Assembly: GCF_016902295.1 (NCBI RefSeq)
Contig: NZ_JACJLQ010000032.1
Coordinates: 1-37,062 of the forward strand
Source: Bacteroides caecigallinarum
Lineage (GTDB): Bacteria > Bacteroidota > Bacteroidia > Bacteroidales > Bacteroidaceae
Reading direction: 5' to 3'
Length of the DNA stretch: 37,062 nucleotides
The number at the start of each line of letters is the position of its first letter. Position 1 is the first letter of the stretch. Of this stretch, positions 8,064 through 17,991 are shown one piece after another. The position numbers were made by a program, and so were the translations under genes. Below the pieces are notes generated by a model. It was not told the DNA's origin and made no database searches. It saw nothing but the letters and a program-made list of their open reading frames with translations.

Positions 8064-8603
8064 TCAGTTTATTTTCTTTTTATAGCGTCCATAAATATAT
8101 CCTCCTAATCCTGAAAGGATAATGACATAGACAGGCGAAAAGCCAAGAAGCCAGATAAGCAATGCGGATACAACAGGAATCCAGACGTTATATCTGTTAA
8201 TGCGTGCCGTTTTCGCCATCTTGAATGTAGGCGCAGCGATAAGCGCAACTACCCCCGGACGGATACCCTTGAATATTCTTTCCACAGGTTCAAGATGCTG
8301 GAACTGTCGGAAAAAAAGTGCTATCGCGAGGATTATAAGAAACGAAGGCATAATTGTACCTAAAGTCATGAAGAAGGCTCCCATGAACTTTTTAAGCTTG
8401 TATCCTATAAAAATTGCTATATTGACAGCAAAAATGCCGGGCACAGTCTGCGCCAACGCCATAAGGTCAAGGAATTCCTCTTTCTTTATCCATTTGAGTT
8501 TATCTACTATCTCAGCTTCAATCAGAGGCACCATTGCATAGCCTCCACCTATGGTGAACAGACCTATACGGAAAAAAATTGCAAAATACTTCAGATATAA
8601 CAT
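8064..8603 (-). CDS. Short-chain ChrA-type (chromate) transporter, first subunit
   Basis: A 179-residue CHR-superfamily membrane protein, partner of the gene just downstream. It has the same motif layout as the second subunit: FRIGLFTIGGGYAMVPLIE, then LAQTVPGIFAVNIAIFIGY, with several membrane segments. The two halves differ in sequence, as is usual for paired short CHR proteins that insert in opposite orientations. The gene starts 47 bases after the hybrid regulator's stop on the same strand, so it may share its transcript, though no functional link is evident. Confidence 0.9.
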   Translation of the reverse strand: MLYLKYFAIFFRIGLFTIGGGYAMVPLIEAEIVDKLKWIKKEEFLDLMALAQTVPGIFAVNIAIFIGYKLKKFMGAFFMTLGTIMPSFLIILAIALFFRQFQHLEPVERIFKGIRPGVVALIAAPTFKMAKTARINRYNVWIPVVSALLIWLLGFSPVYVIILSGLGGYIYGRYKKKIN

Positions 8604-8650
8604 TTCGTAAGTTGTTAGTTATTTGTTGCTTATAGTTTTTAGTTGTCAGA

Positions 8651-11600
8651 CTATTTATTATTATCACTAATACCTTTCATATAATCTCTTGGCGGAACGC
8701 CATAAGCCTTTTTGAAGGTATCTGTAAAATATTTAGGATCGGCAAATCCAAGCATGTCTGATACTTCGGACACGGTATATTTCTGTGTCCTAAGCAATAT
8801 GGCCGCTTCCTGCATTCGTATTTTCCTTATCAGGTCGGCAGGCGGTTCGCCGGTGAGAGCCTTAATCTTATTATAAAAACTTGTTCGGCTCATATTCACT
8901 TCGGCACATAATGTATCAACGTTAAGGCCTTTGCCAAGCCCGTCCTTTATAAGCTGCGTAACCTTATTGATGAATTCTTCGTCAAGACCTGACATAATAT
9001 CGGCAACTTCATTTTCAGACTTTTCATCACTTTCAGAATTTCCAAGAATTACACTATGCTGAGGTAATGAATCAATGAACTGTTGCAGTCTTTTCCTTAC
9101 CAAATCCCTGTTTTCAAGCACATTGCTTATGTTTGCCTTAAGTACTGTCATATCAAAAGGCTTAACGATATACAGGTCCGCCTTGGTTTTCAGACCAGTT
9201 ATTATATCTTTTTTATCACCAAGAGCTGTCAACATTATGAACGGTATATGACTTGTCGCCATATTTCCCTTAACAGCCTTACACAGTTCGTGTCCGTTCA
9301 TCTGAGGCATCATGACATCAGATATGATTAAATCCGGTTGAGAAATTTTGATAACGTCAAGTGCCTCCTTACCGTTTTCCACTCCACTGGTATTATACGT
9401 TTCCGACAAAGACTGCATCAGGAAGTTTCTCAACGCAGGATTATCTTCCACTATGAGTATTCGCGGCGCATTTACCGGAACATTGTGACCCGACTTGATA
9501 TCTTCCGGTTCGTCTGCATTATAATCATCAGCCGGAATAGTATATGCCCATTCATCCTGAGACATGTTGTCCGACTTTTCGGCAGGAGTTTCTTCCTTAT
9601 AAATATACTTATGACTCCTGATAGGGAAAGACAGATGGAAGCATGTACCTGAATTTTCAACACTTGTAAAACTGATACGTCCTTCATGATTGCGTATCAG
9701 CCTCCATGTGAGAAGCATACCAATGCCAGAACCTGTAATGAGCTGGTTTGTCGCATTATAGCCTCTGAACATGTATTTGAAAAGCTTCTTACTGTCAGTT
9801 TTTGACATACCTATACCAGTATCGGCTATGTCAATAGTCCAACATTTCTTGTTGTTTGAAGTATAAATTTCCACCTTACCTCCCTTAGGAGTATATTTCA
9901 ATGCATTTGATATCAGATTTCTAAGTATGGAATCCATCTTGTTTCTGTCAATCCACACATCAAGGCTGTCGAATCCGGAACTGAATTCCATTGTTATTCC
10001 CTGCTGGGTAGCATAATTTCTGAACTGCTCCAAGTACCCCTTTATATATGTATTAAGCTCCATGCGGGTAACGCTTGCATGCGAACTGTAAAGTTCCTCC
10101 TTCTGGAAGTTCATCAGTTTGTTTGCCAGTTCCGAAAGATTATCCGTGTTCTGCAATGCCAGGTTGATATTGGCTGTTCCTTCCGGAGAAAGCTTTTCGT
10201 TTTTCAATATCTCGCCCAAAGGAGCCTTGATAAGTGTCAACGGTGTACGTATATCATGTGCGGTGTGTATGAAAAAATTGATTTTCTCCTGAGATGTACG
10301 TCTGTCTTTCTTTATCATCTTATATCTGTACAAAGAATATGCGGCACCAAGTACGAACAGAATATACAGCATTATAGCCCAATATGTAAGCCATAAAGGT
10401 CGCCCTATTATTATCTCAAGACTTCTTTCTTCGAGGAGCTGGTTATTGTCAAGAAGAATAGCACGTATCTTTAGATTATATCTTCCTGGCGACAGATTGG
10501 TATATTTTATTGTTCCATCACTATCCGGTTCACTCCATTCGTCGAAAAAGCCTTCAAGTTTCCAACTATAATAAATATTCGAAGGATTGTCGTAATTTAC
10601 TGAAGATACATTCATGGAGAAAGTATTCTGATAGTATCCGAGTTCCAGGACAGATGTTTCATTAAGCAATCTTTCAAGCGGTGAGCCTTTCTCACCGGGA
10701 TACACAGGCCGGTACATGATATTCAGATTGTCGAGTATCATGTGAGAAGAGAATTGTCGTGGAAGTTTAATGTCATCAGGCAGTATTATAGCCCCCTCAT
10801 TGCTTCCCAATATTATTTCGCCGCGTCCGGTGTTAGTGGCAGCTCCCTGATTGAAGTTGCTGGCAGACAATCCCTGTTCGCCGGTCCAGTTTGTGAAGAT
10901 TTCATCTTTTCTATCGTATAGTGAAATACCGTTTTCTGTTCCTAAAATGATATCTCCATGCCTGTTTTCAGATATACTGTATATGTTATTTGTTATCAGA
11001 CTACAGTTGGATATTGTAAAATGTTCTACCTCTCCGGTTTCATTATTGATAATATAAAGTCCGTCACCGTATGTTCCTACGTATGTATATATATTGTCTT
11101 TAGTCTGGTAAATAGAATTCACGCAACCTGTACCCTGCCATGTACCGAAGCGTTCCATGTCATTATCTTCCTTACTGAAAATGTAAAGTCCGTTAATTGT
11201 TCCCACCCATAGCGATTTCGCATCTTTCTCTCTTACACATGTTATAGGATAATTTGACGGATAAATATTGGTACGTCCTGTTTTTTCATCATACGAACGT
11301 AAGCTTTGGAATCCTCCACCCCATAATATTCCGTACGAATCGCGTATTATACTTCTTATGTATTTATCAGGGGCCTCATCACGTCCTCCTTCAAGCTGAA
11401 TGGCATAATCGGACTTTCCGGAATGTTTGTCTATACGATAAATTCCGGACATGTATCCACCGGCAAGTATTACCCCAGGTTTATACTCGCACAGTGAAGT
11501 GAATATATGATTATCATTGCCGGTATCATTTGTATAGGCCGAAAGGAAATTCTTCCACGTTTTGGCAGAACGGCGATAACAGCTGATACCGTTACTTGTA

Positions 11601-12712
11601 GCATACCATACATCGCCTTCGGAGTCAGTCAATATAGCATTTATTCTATTATCGACCAACGAATTGCCGTTACCTTCGGAGTGTCTTATCCATGTGTAGG
11701 GCTGATACTTGTCTGTATATACAGTTATACCGGTAGGATATATCACATTCCATATTCTTCCGTCACGGTCGATGCACAAGTCTTTTATTATACTACCGTT
11801 CATTCCGTTCTTCCTCATATGGTCTTCTTCGAGAAAATGAGTAAAAATCTTATTCTTGACATCCATCTTATAAACGCCGCCACCATCTGTAGCTATAAGC
11901 ACTTCATTGTTTGAACTGCCGTATGTTCTTATAGCGTTTATACTTATGTCTGTGAGAACATTACCGACATTATAGACACTCCTCTCTGCCGGATTATACA
12001 GATACAGACCATTGACTAATGTATTAATAATAAGATAACCGGATTCCTTATGGTAGAACATGAAATCTATCAGACCGATTTTCTTTATGTCTGTTCTTTC
12101 TGTCTTAAACTCACCATCACCGAAAAGTGACAATGTATATATTTCACTCTTTCCGGCAATAAAATATCTGTTCTCATCAGCTGTACCCGTTATATGCGCA
12201 ATCTTGCTGTCTGATACATTGTTTATACAATATGAACTGTCATTCTTAGTATTATAATATATAATATCGTTGCCGCAGCACATCAGTACTTTCTCTTTCC
12301 CGTCAGTATGGAATGCAGATATAGGAATATCCTTATACTGCGGGTATTTGTTTTTCATATCAAAAACGATGTGGAACGCATCTTTCATTTCGTCATATCT
12401 AAATACGTATCCATCTTTTCCGATTTCCCACAATGTATTATCACCATCCATTGCCAATTGGTTAAGATTAGGATAGAAATTGATTATTCTATCTTCTTTT
12501 TTCAGTTGATAATGTTTGAAGTTTTTTCCGTCAAAACGGTCAATACCTTTATGAGTAAGAATCCACATATATCCCTGTGAGCTCTGACGGATAGAAAGGA
12601 CACGACGGCTGCTCAAGCCGTCCTTCATGTCAATGTATCTGTATATTTGAGAATATGAACTAAATATACACGAGAATAATATAATCAACGAAACGAATAA
12701 TCTATAAAACAT
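8651..12712 (-). CDS. Hybrid two-component system sensor kinase/AraC-type regulator
   Basis: A 1353-residue one-protein signalling system of the Bacteroides HTCS type. Residues 1-22 form a signal peptide. About 25-680 is a periplasmic two-bladed sensor of Reg_prop repeats (phrases such as GDVWYATSNGISCY recur), then a Y_Y_Y domain near 690-765. One membrane helix spans about 773-796. The kinase part has an H-box with H819 in AHDIRTPLTL, an N-box around N936 (ISNALKYTP), and G-boxes ADTGIGM and GSGIGML. A receiver domain (about 1080-1195) has D1132 in ISDVMMPQMNG. The C-terminus (about 1250-1348) is an AraC double helix-turn-helix. Such proteins usually sense glycan fragments and switch on a neighbouring glycan-utilisation locus, but no susC/susD genes are near. 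All catalytic residues appear intact. Confidence 0.96.
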   Translation of the reverse strand: MFYRLFVSLIILFSCIFSSYSQIYRYIDMKDGLSSRRVLSIRQSSQGYMWILTHKGIDRFDGKNFKHYQLKKEDRIINFYPNLNQLAMDGDNTLWEIGKDGYVFRYDEMKDAFHIVFDMKNKYPQYKDIPISAFHTDGKEKVLMCCGNDIIYYNTKNDSSYCINNVSDSKIAHITGTADENRYFIAGKSEIYTLSLFGDGEFKTERTDIKKIGLIDFMFYHKESGYLIINTLVNGLYLYNPAERSVYNVGNVLTDISINAIRTYGSSNNEVLIATDGGGVYKMDVKNKIFTHFLEEDHMRKNGMNGSIIKDLCIDRDGRIWNVIYPTGITVYTDKYQPYTWIRHSEGNGNSLVDNRINAILTDSEGDVWYATSNGISCYRRSAKTWKNFLSAYTNDTGNDNHIFTSLCEYKPGVILAGGYMSGIYRIDKHSGKSDYAIQLEGGRDEAPDKYIRSIIRDSYGILWGGGFQSLRSYDEKTGRTNIYPSNYPITCVREKDAKSLWVGTINGLYIFSKEDNDMERFGTWQGTGCVNSIYQTKDNIYTYVGTYGDGLYIINNETGEVEHFTISNCSLITNNIYSISENRHGDIILGTENGISLYDRKDEIFTNWTGEQGLSASNFNQGAATNTGRGEIILGSNEGAIILPDDIKLPRQFSSHMILDNLNIMYRPVYPGEKGSPLERLLNETSVLELGYYQNTFSMNVSSVNYDNPSNIYYSWKLEGFFDEWSEPDSDGTIKYTNLSPGRYNLKIRAILLDNNQLLEERSLEIIIGRPLWLTYWAIMLYILFVLGAAYSLYRYKMIKKDRRTSQEKINFFIHTAHDIRTPLTLIKAPLGEILKNEKLSPEGTANINLALQNTDNLSELANKLMNFQKEELYSSHASVTRMELNTYIKGYLEQFRNYATQQGITMEFSSGFDSLDVWIDRNKMDSILRNLISNALKYTPKGGKVEIYTSNNKKCWTIDIADTGIGMSKTDSKKLFKYMFRGYNATNQLITGSGIGMLLTWRLIRNHEGRISFTSVENSGTCFHLSFPIRSHKYIYKEETPAEKSDNMSQDEWAYTIPADDYNADEPEDIKSGHNVPVNAPRILIVEDNPALRNFLMQSLSETYNTSGVENGKEALDVIKISQPDLIISDVMMPQMNGHELCKAVKGNMATSHIPFIMLTALGDKKDIITGLKTKADLYIVKPFDMTVLKANISNVLENRDLVRKRLQQFIDSLPQHSVILGNSESDEKSENEVADIMSGLDEEFINKVTQLIKDGLGKGLNVDTLCAEVNMSRTSFYNKIKALTGEPPADLIRKIRMQEAAILLRTQKYTVSEVSDMLGFADPKYFTDTFKKAYGVPPRDYMKGISDNNK

Positions 12713-12734
12713 GACTTTTATGCAGTTTATATTG

Positions 12735-12765
12735 CAAATTTCGCTAAAAATGAATTGAAATCAAA
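12735..12765 (-). promoter_or_regulatory. Putative promoter of the hybrid regulator gene
   Basis: On the minus strand a GAAATTTG box (12735-12742) differs in one position from TAnnTTTG. A TTTG (12762-12765) lies 19 bases upstream in the -33 position. The start codon is about 22 bases below the box. The terminator of purL ends immediately upstream. Confidence 0.5.
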
Positions 12766-12767
12766 AT

Positions 12768-12819
12768 AAAACTAAAAAAGGTTTTCCCGAGTTTATTCAG
12801 GAAAACCTTTTTAGTTTTA
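12768..12819 (-). terminator. Terminator of purL
   Basis: Inner arms AAAAAGGTTTTCC (12775-12787) and its complement (12800-12812) pair over 13 bases around a 12-base loop. An outer AAAACT/AGTTTT extension pairs beyond a single bulged A. On the minus strand the stem runs into T-rich sequence. It sits about 60 bases downstream of the purL stop. Confidence 0.8.
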
Positions 12820-12880
12820 GTATTATAGTATTAATAGGAGGTATCAGCCTACTCTAACTTCTCTACCTCCTCTAACTTCT

Positions 12881-15800
12881 TTACCTTCTTAACTTCTCTT
12901 CCACCCACTTACGCGCATTTACGAATGCCTCCATCCACGGAGTAATCTGGTCTTCACCAAGACGTTCTGCAGGATAATAAGCATTTTCCCATGGGAAGCA
13001 AGCTCTTTCAAGATGTGGCATCATTGCAAGATGACGTCCGTCCTGTGAAGCGATACCGGCTACGCTGTAGTCCGAACCGTTAGGGTTACCAGGATATTCA
13101 TCGTAAGAATATTTCAGAACTACGTTGTAGTGGTCTTCATCGTAAGGCAATGAGAATTTACCTTCTCCGTGAGCTACCCAGATACCGAGCTTAGAACCGC
13201 TCAATGAGCCGAACATCACGCTGCGGTTCATAGGAACTGTAACGCCGAGGAAGTTGGATTCAAACTTGTGTGAGTCGTTATGAAGCATCTTGCCTTTCTT
13301 CTTGTCTTCTGGAGTGATAAGTCCGAGTTCCATCATCAGCTGGCAACCGTTACATACACCGAGTGACAATGTATCCTGGCGTGCATAGAAGTTGTCGAGA
13401 GCAGCTTTTGCTTTTGGATTGAACAGGAAGCTTCCTGCCCATCCCTTTGCTGAACCAAGAACGTCAGAGTTAGAGAAACCACCGCAGAACACAATCATGT
13501 TAATGTCTTCCAGTGTTTCGCGACCACTTACAAGGTCAGTCATTGTTACGTCCTTAACATCGAATCCTGCCAGATAAAGCATATATGCCATTTCGCGTTC
13601 GCCGTTTGTACCTTTCTCGCGGATGATTGCTGCCTTGATACCGCTTGGAGTGCGGCGGTCAGGGTTAAGTCCGAACTGAGAAAGCTTACCTGTGAATGAA
13701 GGATTGAACGCAAATTCAACAGGCTGCTGCTTGTAGTTCTCGAAACGCTTCTTGGCACATCCATTCATGCTCTGATGACGGTCCATCAGGTATGAAGTAG
13801 AATACCATACATCACGCAAGTAGTCGATACCAAACTGGTAAGTAGCACCATCCTTAGAAACGAGGATATGACGTTCTTCTGTCGGCTTACCAAGTTTAAC
13901 GAATCCTACGCCTGCATCTTCAAGAATCTTCTTGACTTCCGCTTTATCCTTATCTGCAACCTGTATAACGATACCTGGGTTTTCTGCGAACATAATCTTG
14001 ACGATATCATCACATTTGATCTTGTCAAGTTCGATTTCCATACCGCCTTCAGTGTTAGCGAAACACATTTCAAGTAGTGTAGTGATAAGACCACCTGCAG
14101 AAATATCGTGACCTGCAAGAATCAGTCCTTTGTTGATAAGTTCCTGAACAGCAAGGAATGCATCGCGGAAGTATTCTGGGTTCTGTACAGTAGGAACGTC
14201 GCTGCCAATCTTGTTGAGGCTTTGAGCAAAAGCAGAACCTCCAAGACGCAACTCATCGAAACTGAAGTCTATATGATAGAATGTAGATTTTTCCTTGTTG
14301 ACCATAACCGGAGAAACGACTTTCTTCACGTCGCTTACTTCGCCACCGGCAGAAACGATTACTGTTCCCGGGCTGATAATCTTTTCTCCGTCAGGGTATT
14401 TCTGAGTCATTGACAAAGAGTCCTTACCTGTAGGAACGTTTATCTGAAGCGAGCAGCAGAAATCAGACAAAGCCTTAACTGCTGTATAAAGTCTTGCGTC
14501 TTCACCTTCTTGTGAACGGCAAGGCCACATCCAGTTAGCGGAAAGAGAAATGCTGTCCATACCGTCTGCCAATGGAGCCCATACAAGGTTTGTCAGAGCT
14601 TCAGAAACTGCAAGAACAGAACCTGCGGCAGGATCGGCAAGAGCAGCCTGAGGAGCATGACCGATAGCTGTTGCGATACCGGCATTTCCACGATAGTCGA
14701 GAGCGACAACACCACAGTCGCTCAAAGGCAACTGAAGTTCACCCTGACACTGCTGGCGTGCAATCTTACCTGTTACCGAACGGTCAACCTTGTTTGTCAA
14801 CCAGTCCTTACAAGCTACAGCTTCAAGTTGAAGAACAGTTCTTACGTATTCGTTCAGTTTAGCCGCATCGTATGTTACATTTTCATATTTACGTTCTACT
14901 GTCTTATCCACCATATATGTCTTAGGAGAAGAACCGAACATCTGGTCAACAGCCAAGTCGAATGGACGGACGCCGTCAGCCTGTTCGAATGCGAAACGAT
15001 GGTCGCCTGTAGTTTCACCTACAACATACATAGGAGCACGTTCGCGTTCTGCAATCTTTCTTACGTGGTCAATAGCCTTTTCATCGATAAGCAATCCCAT
15101 ACGTTCCTGAGATTCGTTTGCGATGATTTCCTTAGCAGAAAGAGTCTCGTCACCGATAGGAAGCTTGTCCATGTGGATAAGACCACCGCAATCTTCAACC
15201 AGCTCAGACAGACAGTTTACGTGACCTGCCGAACCATGGTCGTGGATAGAAACGATAGGGTTTTCATCTTCTTCGCAAAGTGAACGAACCACGTTGTATG
15301 CACGTTTCTGCATTTCTGCGTTTGCACGCTGTACGGCGTTAAGCTCGATACCAGAAGAATAACGTCCTGTCTCAACAGAAGATACAGAACCACCACCAAG
15401 ACCGATACGATAGTTGTCACCACCAAGAACAACAACTTCGTTGCCAGCTTCAGGGCTACCCTTCAAGCAGTCACGCTGAGTACCGTAACCTACACCACCG
15501 GCAAGCATGATAACCTTGTCGTAAGCATACTTCTCATTGTTTTCCTGATGTTCGAATGTAAGTACAGAACCACAGATAAGCGGCTGACCGAACTTGTTAC
15601 CGAAGTCGGAAGCACCGTTTGAAGCCTTGATAAGAATCTGTTCAGGAGTCTGATACAACCATTTACGAACAGGAAGAATGTTTTCCCATTCACGTCCTTC
15701 TTCCGAACGAGGATAAGAAGTCATGTAAACGGCTGTACCTGCGATAGGCCATGAACCTTTACCACCACCCATACGGTCACGGATTTCACCACCTGTTCCG

Positions 15801-16588
15801 GTTGATGCGCCGTTGAACGGTTCTACCGTAGTAGGGAAGTTATGAGTTTCAGCCTTAAGCGAGATAACAGTCTTTATATCTTTGATTACGAAATAGTCAG
15901 AAGTAGAGTGATCTTTCGGAGCGAACTGTTCTACAACAGGACCTTCAGCAAACGCTACATTATCCTTGTATGCTGAAATGATTTTGTTAGGATTTTCGTT
16001 TGTAGTTTTCTTTATCATCTGGAACAATGATGATTCCATTTCCTGTCCGTCAATAATGAAAGTTCCACCGAATATTTTATGACGGCAATGTTCCGAGTTA
16101 ATCTGCGCGAATCCGAAAACTTCCGAGTCAGTAAGTTTACGTCCCAGGTCTTTTTCAACTTTCAAGAGGTAATCCATCTCTTCGCGTGAAAGAGCCAGAC
16201 CTTCCTGCTCGTTATATTCTTCCAGGTTCTCAATATATATAATAGGTTGTGGCTTGATATTTACATCAAAGATTTGCTGGTTCAAACCTTTATACATACG
16301 CTGCAGCATAGGGTCGTATTCAGCATTTTCATCTTTAACAGGGAAATACTCTTCAATACGTCTTATGCCGCTTAAACCCATATTCTGTGTGATTTCTACA
16401 GCATTGGTACTCCATGGAGTAATCATCTCCCTACGAGGACCGACGAAACATCCTTTCAGATTTTCTTCTGATTCAACAGTGGCGTCACTGTATAGCCAGC
16501 ATAATTTCTTGATGTCTTCAGCATTCAATTCCTGACTGCATGCGGTTGCAATCACGCTTTTGCCTGGTGTTCTGAAAAATAGAATCAT
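12881..16588 (-). CDS. purL: Phosphoribosylformylglycinamidine synthase (large, single-chain)
   Basis: A 1235-residue FGAM synthase. It turns FGAR, glutamine and ATP into FGAM, the fourth step of purine synthesis, in the cytosol. Domain order is that of the large form: N-terminal PurS-like part, linker, two AIR-synthase-type halves, and a C-terminal glutamine amidotransferase. Visible motifs include the linker region EKDLGRKLTDSEVFGFAQ with the conserved NSEHCRHK, the ATP-site ETHNFPTTVEPFNGASTG, and the glutaminase nucleophile C1079 in GVCNGCQ with HGEGKF farther on. The start MILFFRTPGKSVI matches what I recall for Bacteroides PurL. It is a single-gene transcript with its own promoter and terminator. 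Confidence 0.98.
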   Translation of the reverse strand: MILFFRTPGKSVIATACSQELNAEDIKKLCWLYSDATVESEENLKGCFVGPRREMITPWSTNAVEITQNMGLSGIRRIEEYFPVKDENAEYDPMLQRMYKGLNQQIFDVNIKPQPIIYIENLEEYNEQEGLALSREEMDYLLKVEKDLGRKLTDSEVFGFAQINSEHCRHKIFGGTFIIDGQEMESSLFQMIKKTTNENPNKIISAYKDNVAFAEGPVVEQFAPKDHSTSDYFVIKDIKTVISLKAETHNFPTTVEPFNGASTGTGGEIRDRMGGGKGSWPIAGTAVYMTSYPRSEEGREWENILPVRKWLYQTPEQILIKASNGASDFGNKFGQPLICGSVLTFEHQENNEKYAYDKVIMLAGGVGYGTQRDCLKGSPEAGNEVVVLGGDNYRIGLGGGSVSSVETGRYSSGIELNAVQRANAEMQKRAYNVVRSLCEEDENPIVSIHDHGSAGHVNCLSELVEDCGGLIHMDKLPIGDETLSAKEIIANESQERMGLLIDEKAIDHVRKIAERERAPMYVVGETTGDHRFAFEQADGVRPFDLAVDQMFGSSPKTYMVDKTVERKYENVTYDAAKLNEYVRTVLQLEAVACKDWLTNKVDRSVTGKIARQQCQGELQLPLSDCGVVALDYRGNAGIATAIGHAPQAALADPAAGSVLAVSEALTNLVWAPLADGMDSISLSANWMWPCRSQEGEDARLYTAVKALSDFCCSLQINVPTGKDSLSMTQKYPDGEKIISPGTVIVSAGGEVSDVKKVVSPVMVNKEKSTFYHIDFSFDELRLGGSAFAQSLNKIGSDVPTVQNPEYFRDAFLAVQELINKGLILAGHDISAGGLITTLLEMCFANTEGGMEIELDKIKCDDIVKIMFAENPGIVIQVADKDKAEVKKILEDAGVGFVKLGKPTEERHILVSKDGATYQFGIDYLRDVWYSTSYLMDRHQSMNGCAKKRFENYKQQPVEFAFNPSFTGKLSQFGLNPDRRTPSGIKAAIIREKGTNGEREMAYMLYLAGFDVKDVTMTDLVSGRETLEDINMIVFCGGFSNSDVLGSAKGWAGSFLFNPKAKAALDNFYARQDTLSLGVCNGCQLMMELGLITPEDKKKGKMLHNDSHKFESNFLGVTVPMNRSVMFGSLSGSKLGIWVAHGEGKFSLPYDEDHYNVVLKYSYDEYPGNPNGSDYSVAGIASQDGRHLAMMPHLERACFPWENAYYPAERLGEDQITPWMEAFVNARKWVEEKLRR

Positions 16589-16703
16589 AACATTATATTG
16601 TTTTTGAGTGTTTAAGTTCTATTGTTTTGAATAACATGTTTATATGTTATATCCTTCTTTTAAAAACAAATAAAAACTTATTAAGTAATTATATAATATG
16701 TTG

Positions 16704-16734
16704 CAAAGGTACATAAAACCCCGTTTTTACGAAA
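16704..16734 (-). promoter_or_regulatory. Promoter of purL
   Basis: On the minus strand TACCTTTG (16704-16711) matches TAnnTTTG exactly. TTTC (16731-16734) lies 19 bases upstream in the -33 position. The leader would be about 110 bases long and holds a small AT-rich inverted repeat (ATAACAT near 16630). No known riboswitch is recognised in it. Confidence 0.6.
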
Positions 16735-16787
16735 GAAAATCTATATGAATTATAGGTACTTTCGCAAAAAAGTATCATCTTTGCATT

Positions 16788-17447
16788 ATGAATTGGTTAG
16801 AGCAAGTTACTATACTGGATTTATTAGTTAAGGGTTTTATCATCGGAATAGTGGTTTCTGCGCCGCTTGGACCCGTTGGCGTGCTTTGTATTCAGCGGAC
16901 ACTGAATAAGGGACGTTGGTTCGGTTTTGTAACCGGTCTTGGAGCTGCTTTGAGCGATATAATATATTCACTCATTACCGGTTACGGTATGAGCTTTATG
17001 GATGAGCTTATCATCAAACACCAAACTTTTCTTCAGATAGTAGGTAGTATAATGCTTCTGGCTTTCGGTATTTATACATTCCGGAGTAATCCCGTTAAAG
17101 CGTTGCGTCCTGTGTCCGGCAAACGCGGTTCATATCTTCATAATTTCATTACGGCATTTTTTGTCACTCTGTCCAATCCTCTGATTATCTTTCTTTTTGT
17201 AGGTCTTTTCGCCCGATTTTCTTTTGTCATGCCGGGAAGTCCTGTAGGTTTTCAGTTGGTTGGATATCTTGCCATTATTTTAGGTGCCCTGACATGGTGG
17301 TTCAGTATCACATATTTTGTCAATAAAGTTCGCAATCATTTCAATGTCCGTGGCATTTGGGTGCTTAACCGTGTCATAGGCATTATAGTCATAGTGGCAT
17401 CAATCATTGGTTTAGTACTTGCGTTATTAGGAAATTCAATATATTGA
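16788..17447 (+). CDS. LysE/RhtB-family membrane exporter
   Basis: A 219-residue inner-membrane protein of the LysE translocator family, which exports amino acids or related small molecules. The conserved N-terminal part is visible: GFIIGIVVSAPLGPVGVLCI followed by a glycine-rich FVTGLGAALSD. About six membrane segments are predicted. It heads a tightly packed group with the DUF4924, RfbD and perhaps PrfC genes; the next gene begins one base after its stop. The -7-like box CATCTTTG (16776-16783) is so close to the ATG that the transcript would be almost leaderless. The substrate cannot be told. Confidence 0.88.
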   Translation: MNWLEQVTILDLLVKGFIIGIVVSAPLGPVGVLCIQRTLNKGRWFGFVTGLGAALSDIIYSLITGYGMSFMDELIIKHQTFLQIVGSIMLLAFGIYTFRSNPVKALRPVSGKRGSYLHNFITAFFVTLSNPLIIFLFVGLFARFSFVMPGSPVGFQLVGYLAIILGALTWWFSITYFVNKVRNHFNVRGIWVLNRVIGIIVIVASIIGLVLALLGNSIY

Positions 17448-17448
17448 T

Positions 17449-17991
17449 ATGTATATTTCTCAACAGTTAAAACAGCAGAATATTGCTGAGTATCTGCTTT
17501 ATATGTGGCAGATAGAAGATTTGCTTCGTGCGTATCATTTTGACTTGGACAAGATAAAAAAGGATATAGTTGACCCGTATCCTGTTACGGATGAACAGAA
17601 AGCAACACTGTTCCAATGGTATAAGGACCTTGCAAACATGATGCACGACGAGGGTGTTATGGAGAAAGGACATGTACAGATAAACAAGAATATAATAGTC
17701 TGGCTTACAGATCTTCATCTGCAGCTGCTCCGTTCTCCAAAATATCCGTATTATAGTGCCGCGTATTACAAGGCTCTTCCTTTTATAGTTGAACTTAGGG
17801 CAAAAGGTGCCGATAAGGATGTTCCTGAACTTGAAACATGTTTTGATGCCATGTACGGCGTACTTATGCTGAAACTTCAGAAAAAGGAGATAAGCGAGGA
17901 AACACAGAAGGCCATTAAGGTGATAAGCGACCTTCTGGCCATTCTTGCCGACTATTATATAAAAGATAAGAAAGGAGAATTGGAGTTATGA
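17449..17991 (+). CDS. DUF4924 family protein
   Basis: A 180-residue soluble, mostly helical protein of the Bacteroidetes-specific DUF4924 family, with no known function. Family signs are the N-terminal KQQNIAEYLLYMWQIEDLLR, the YPVTDEQK stretch and the central VWLTDLHLQLLRSPKYPYY. No signal peptide or membrane segment is present. It starts one base after the LysE-type gene, and its stop overlaps the rfbD start by four bases (ATGA), so it is translated as part of that operon. Confidence 0.85.
   Translation: MYISQQLKQQNIAEYLLYMWQIEDLLRAYHFDLDKIKKDIVDPYPVTDEQKATLFQWYKDLANMMHDEGVMEKGHVQINKNIIVWLTDLHLQLLRSPKYPYYSAAYYKALPFIVELRAKGADKDVPELETCFDAMYGVLMLKLQKKEISEETQKAIKVISDLLAILADYYIKDKKGELEL

Noticed and set aside
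16589..16703. A purine riboswitch in the purL leader
   Set aside because: The leader has an AT-rich inverted repeat but none of the conserved purine-aptamer sequences.
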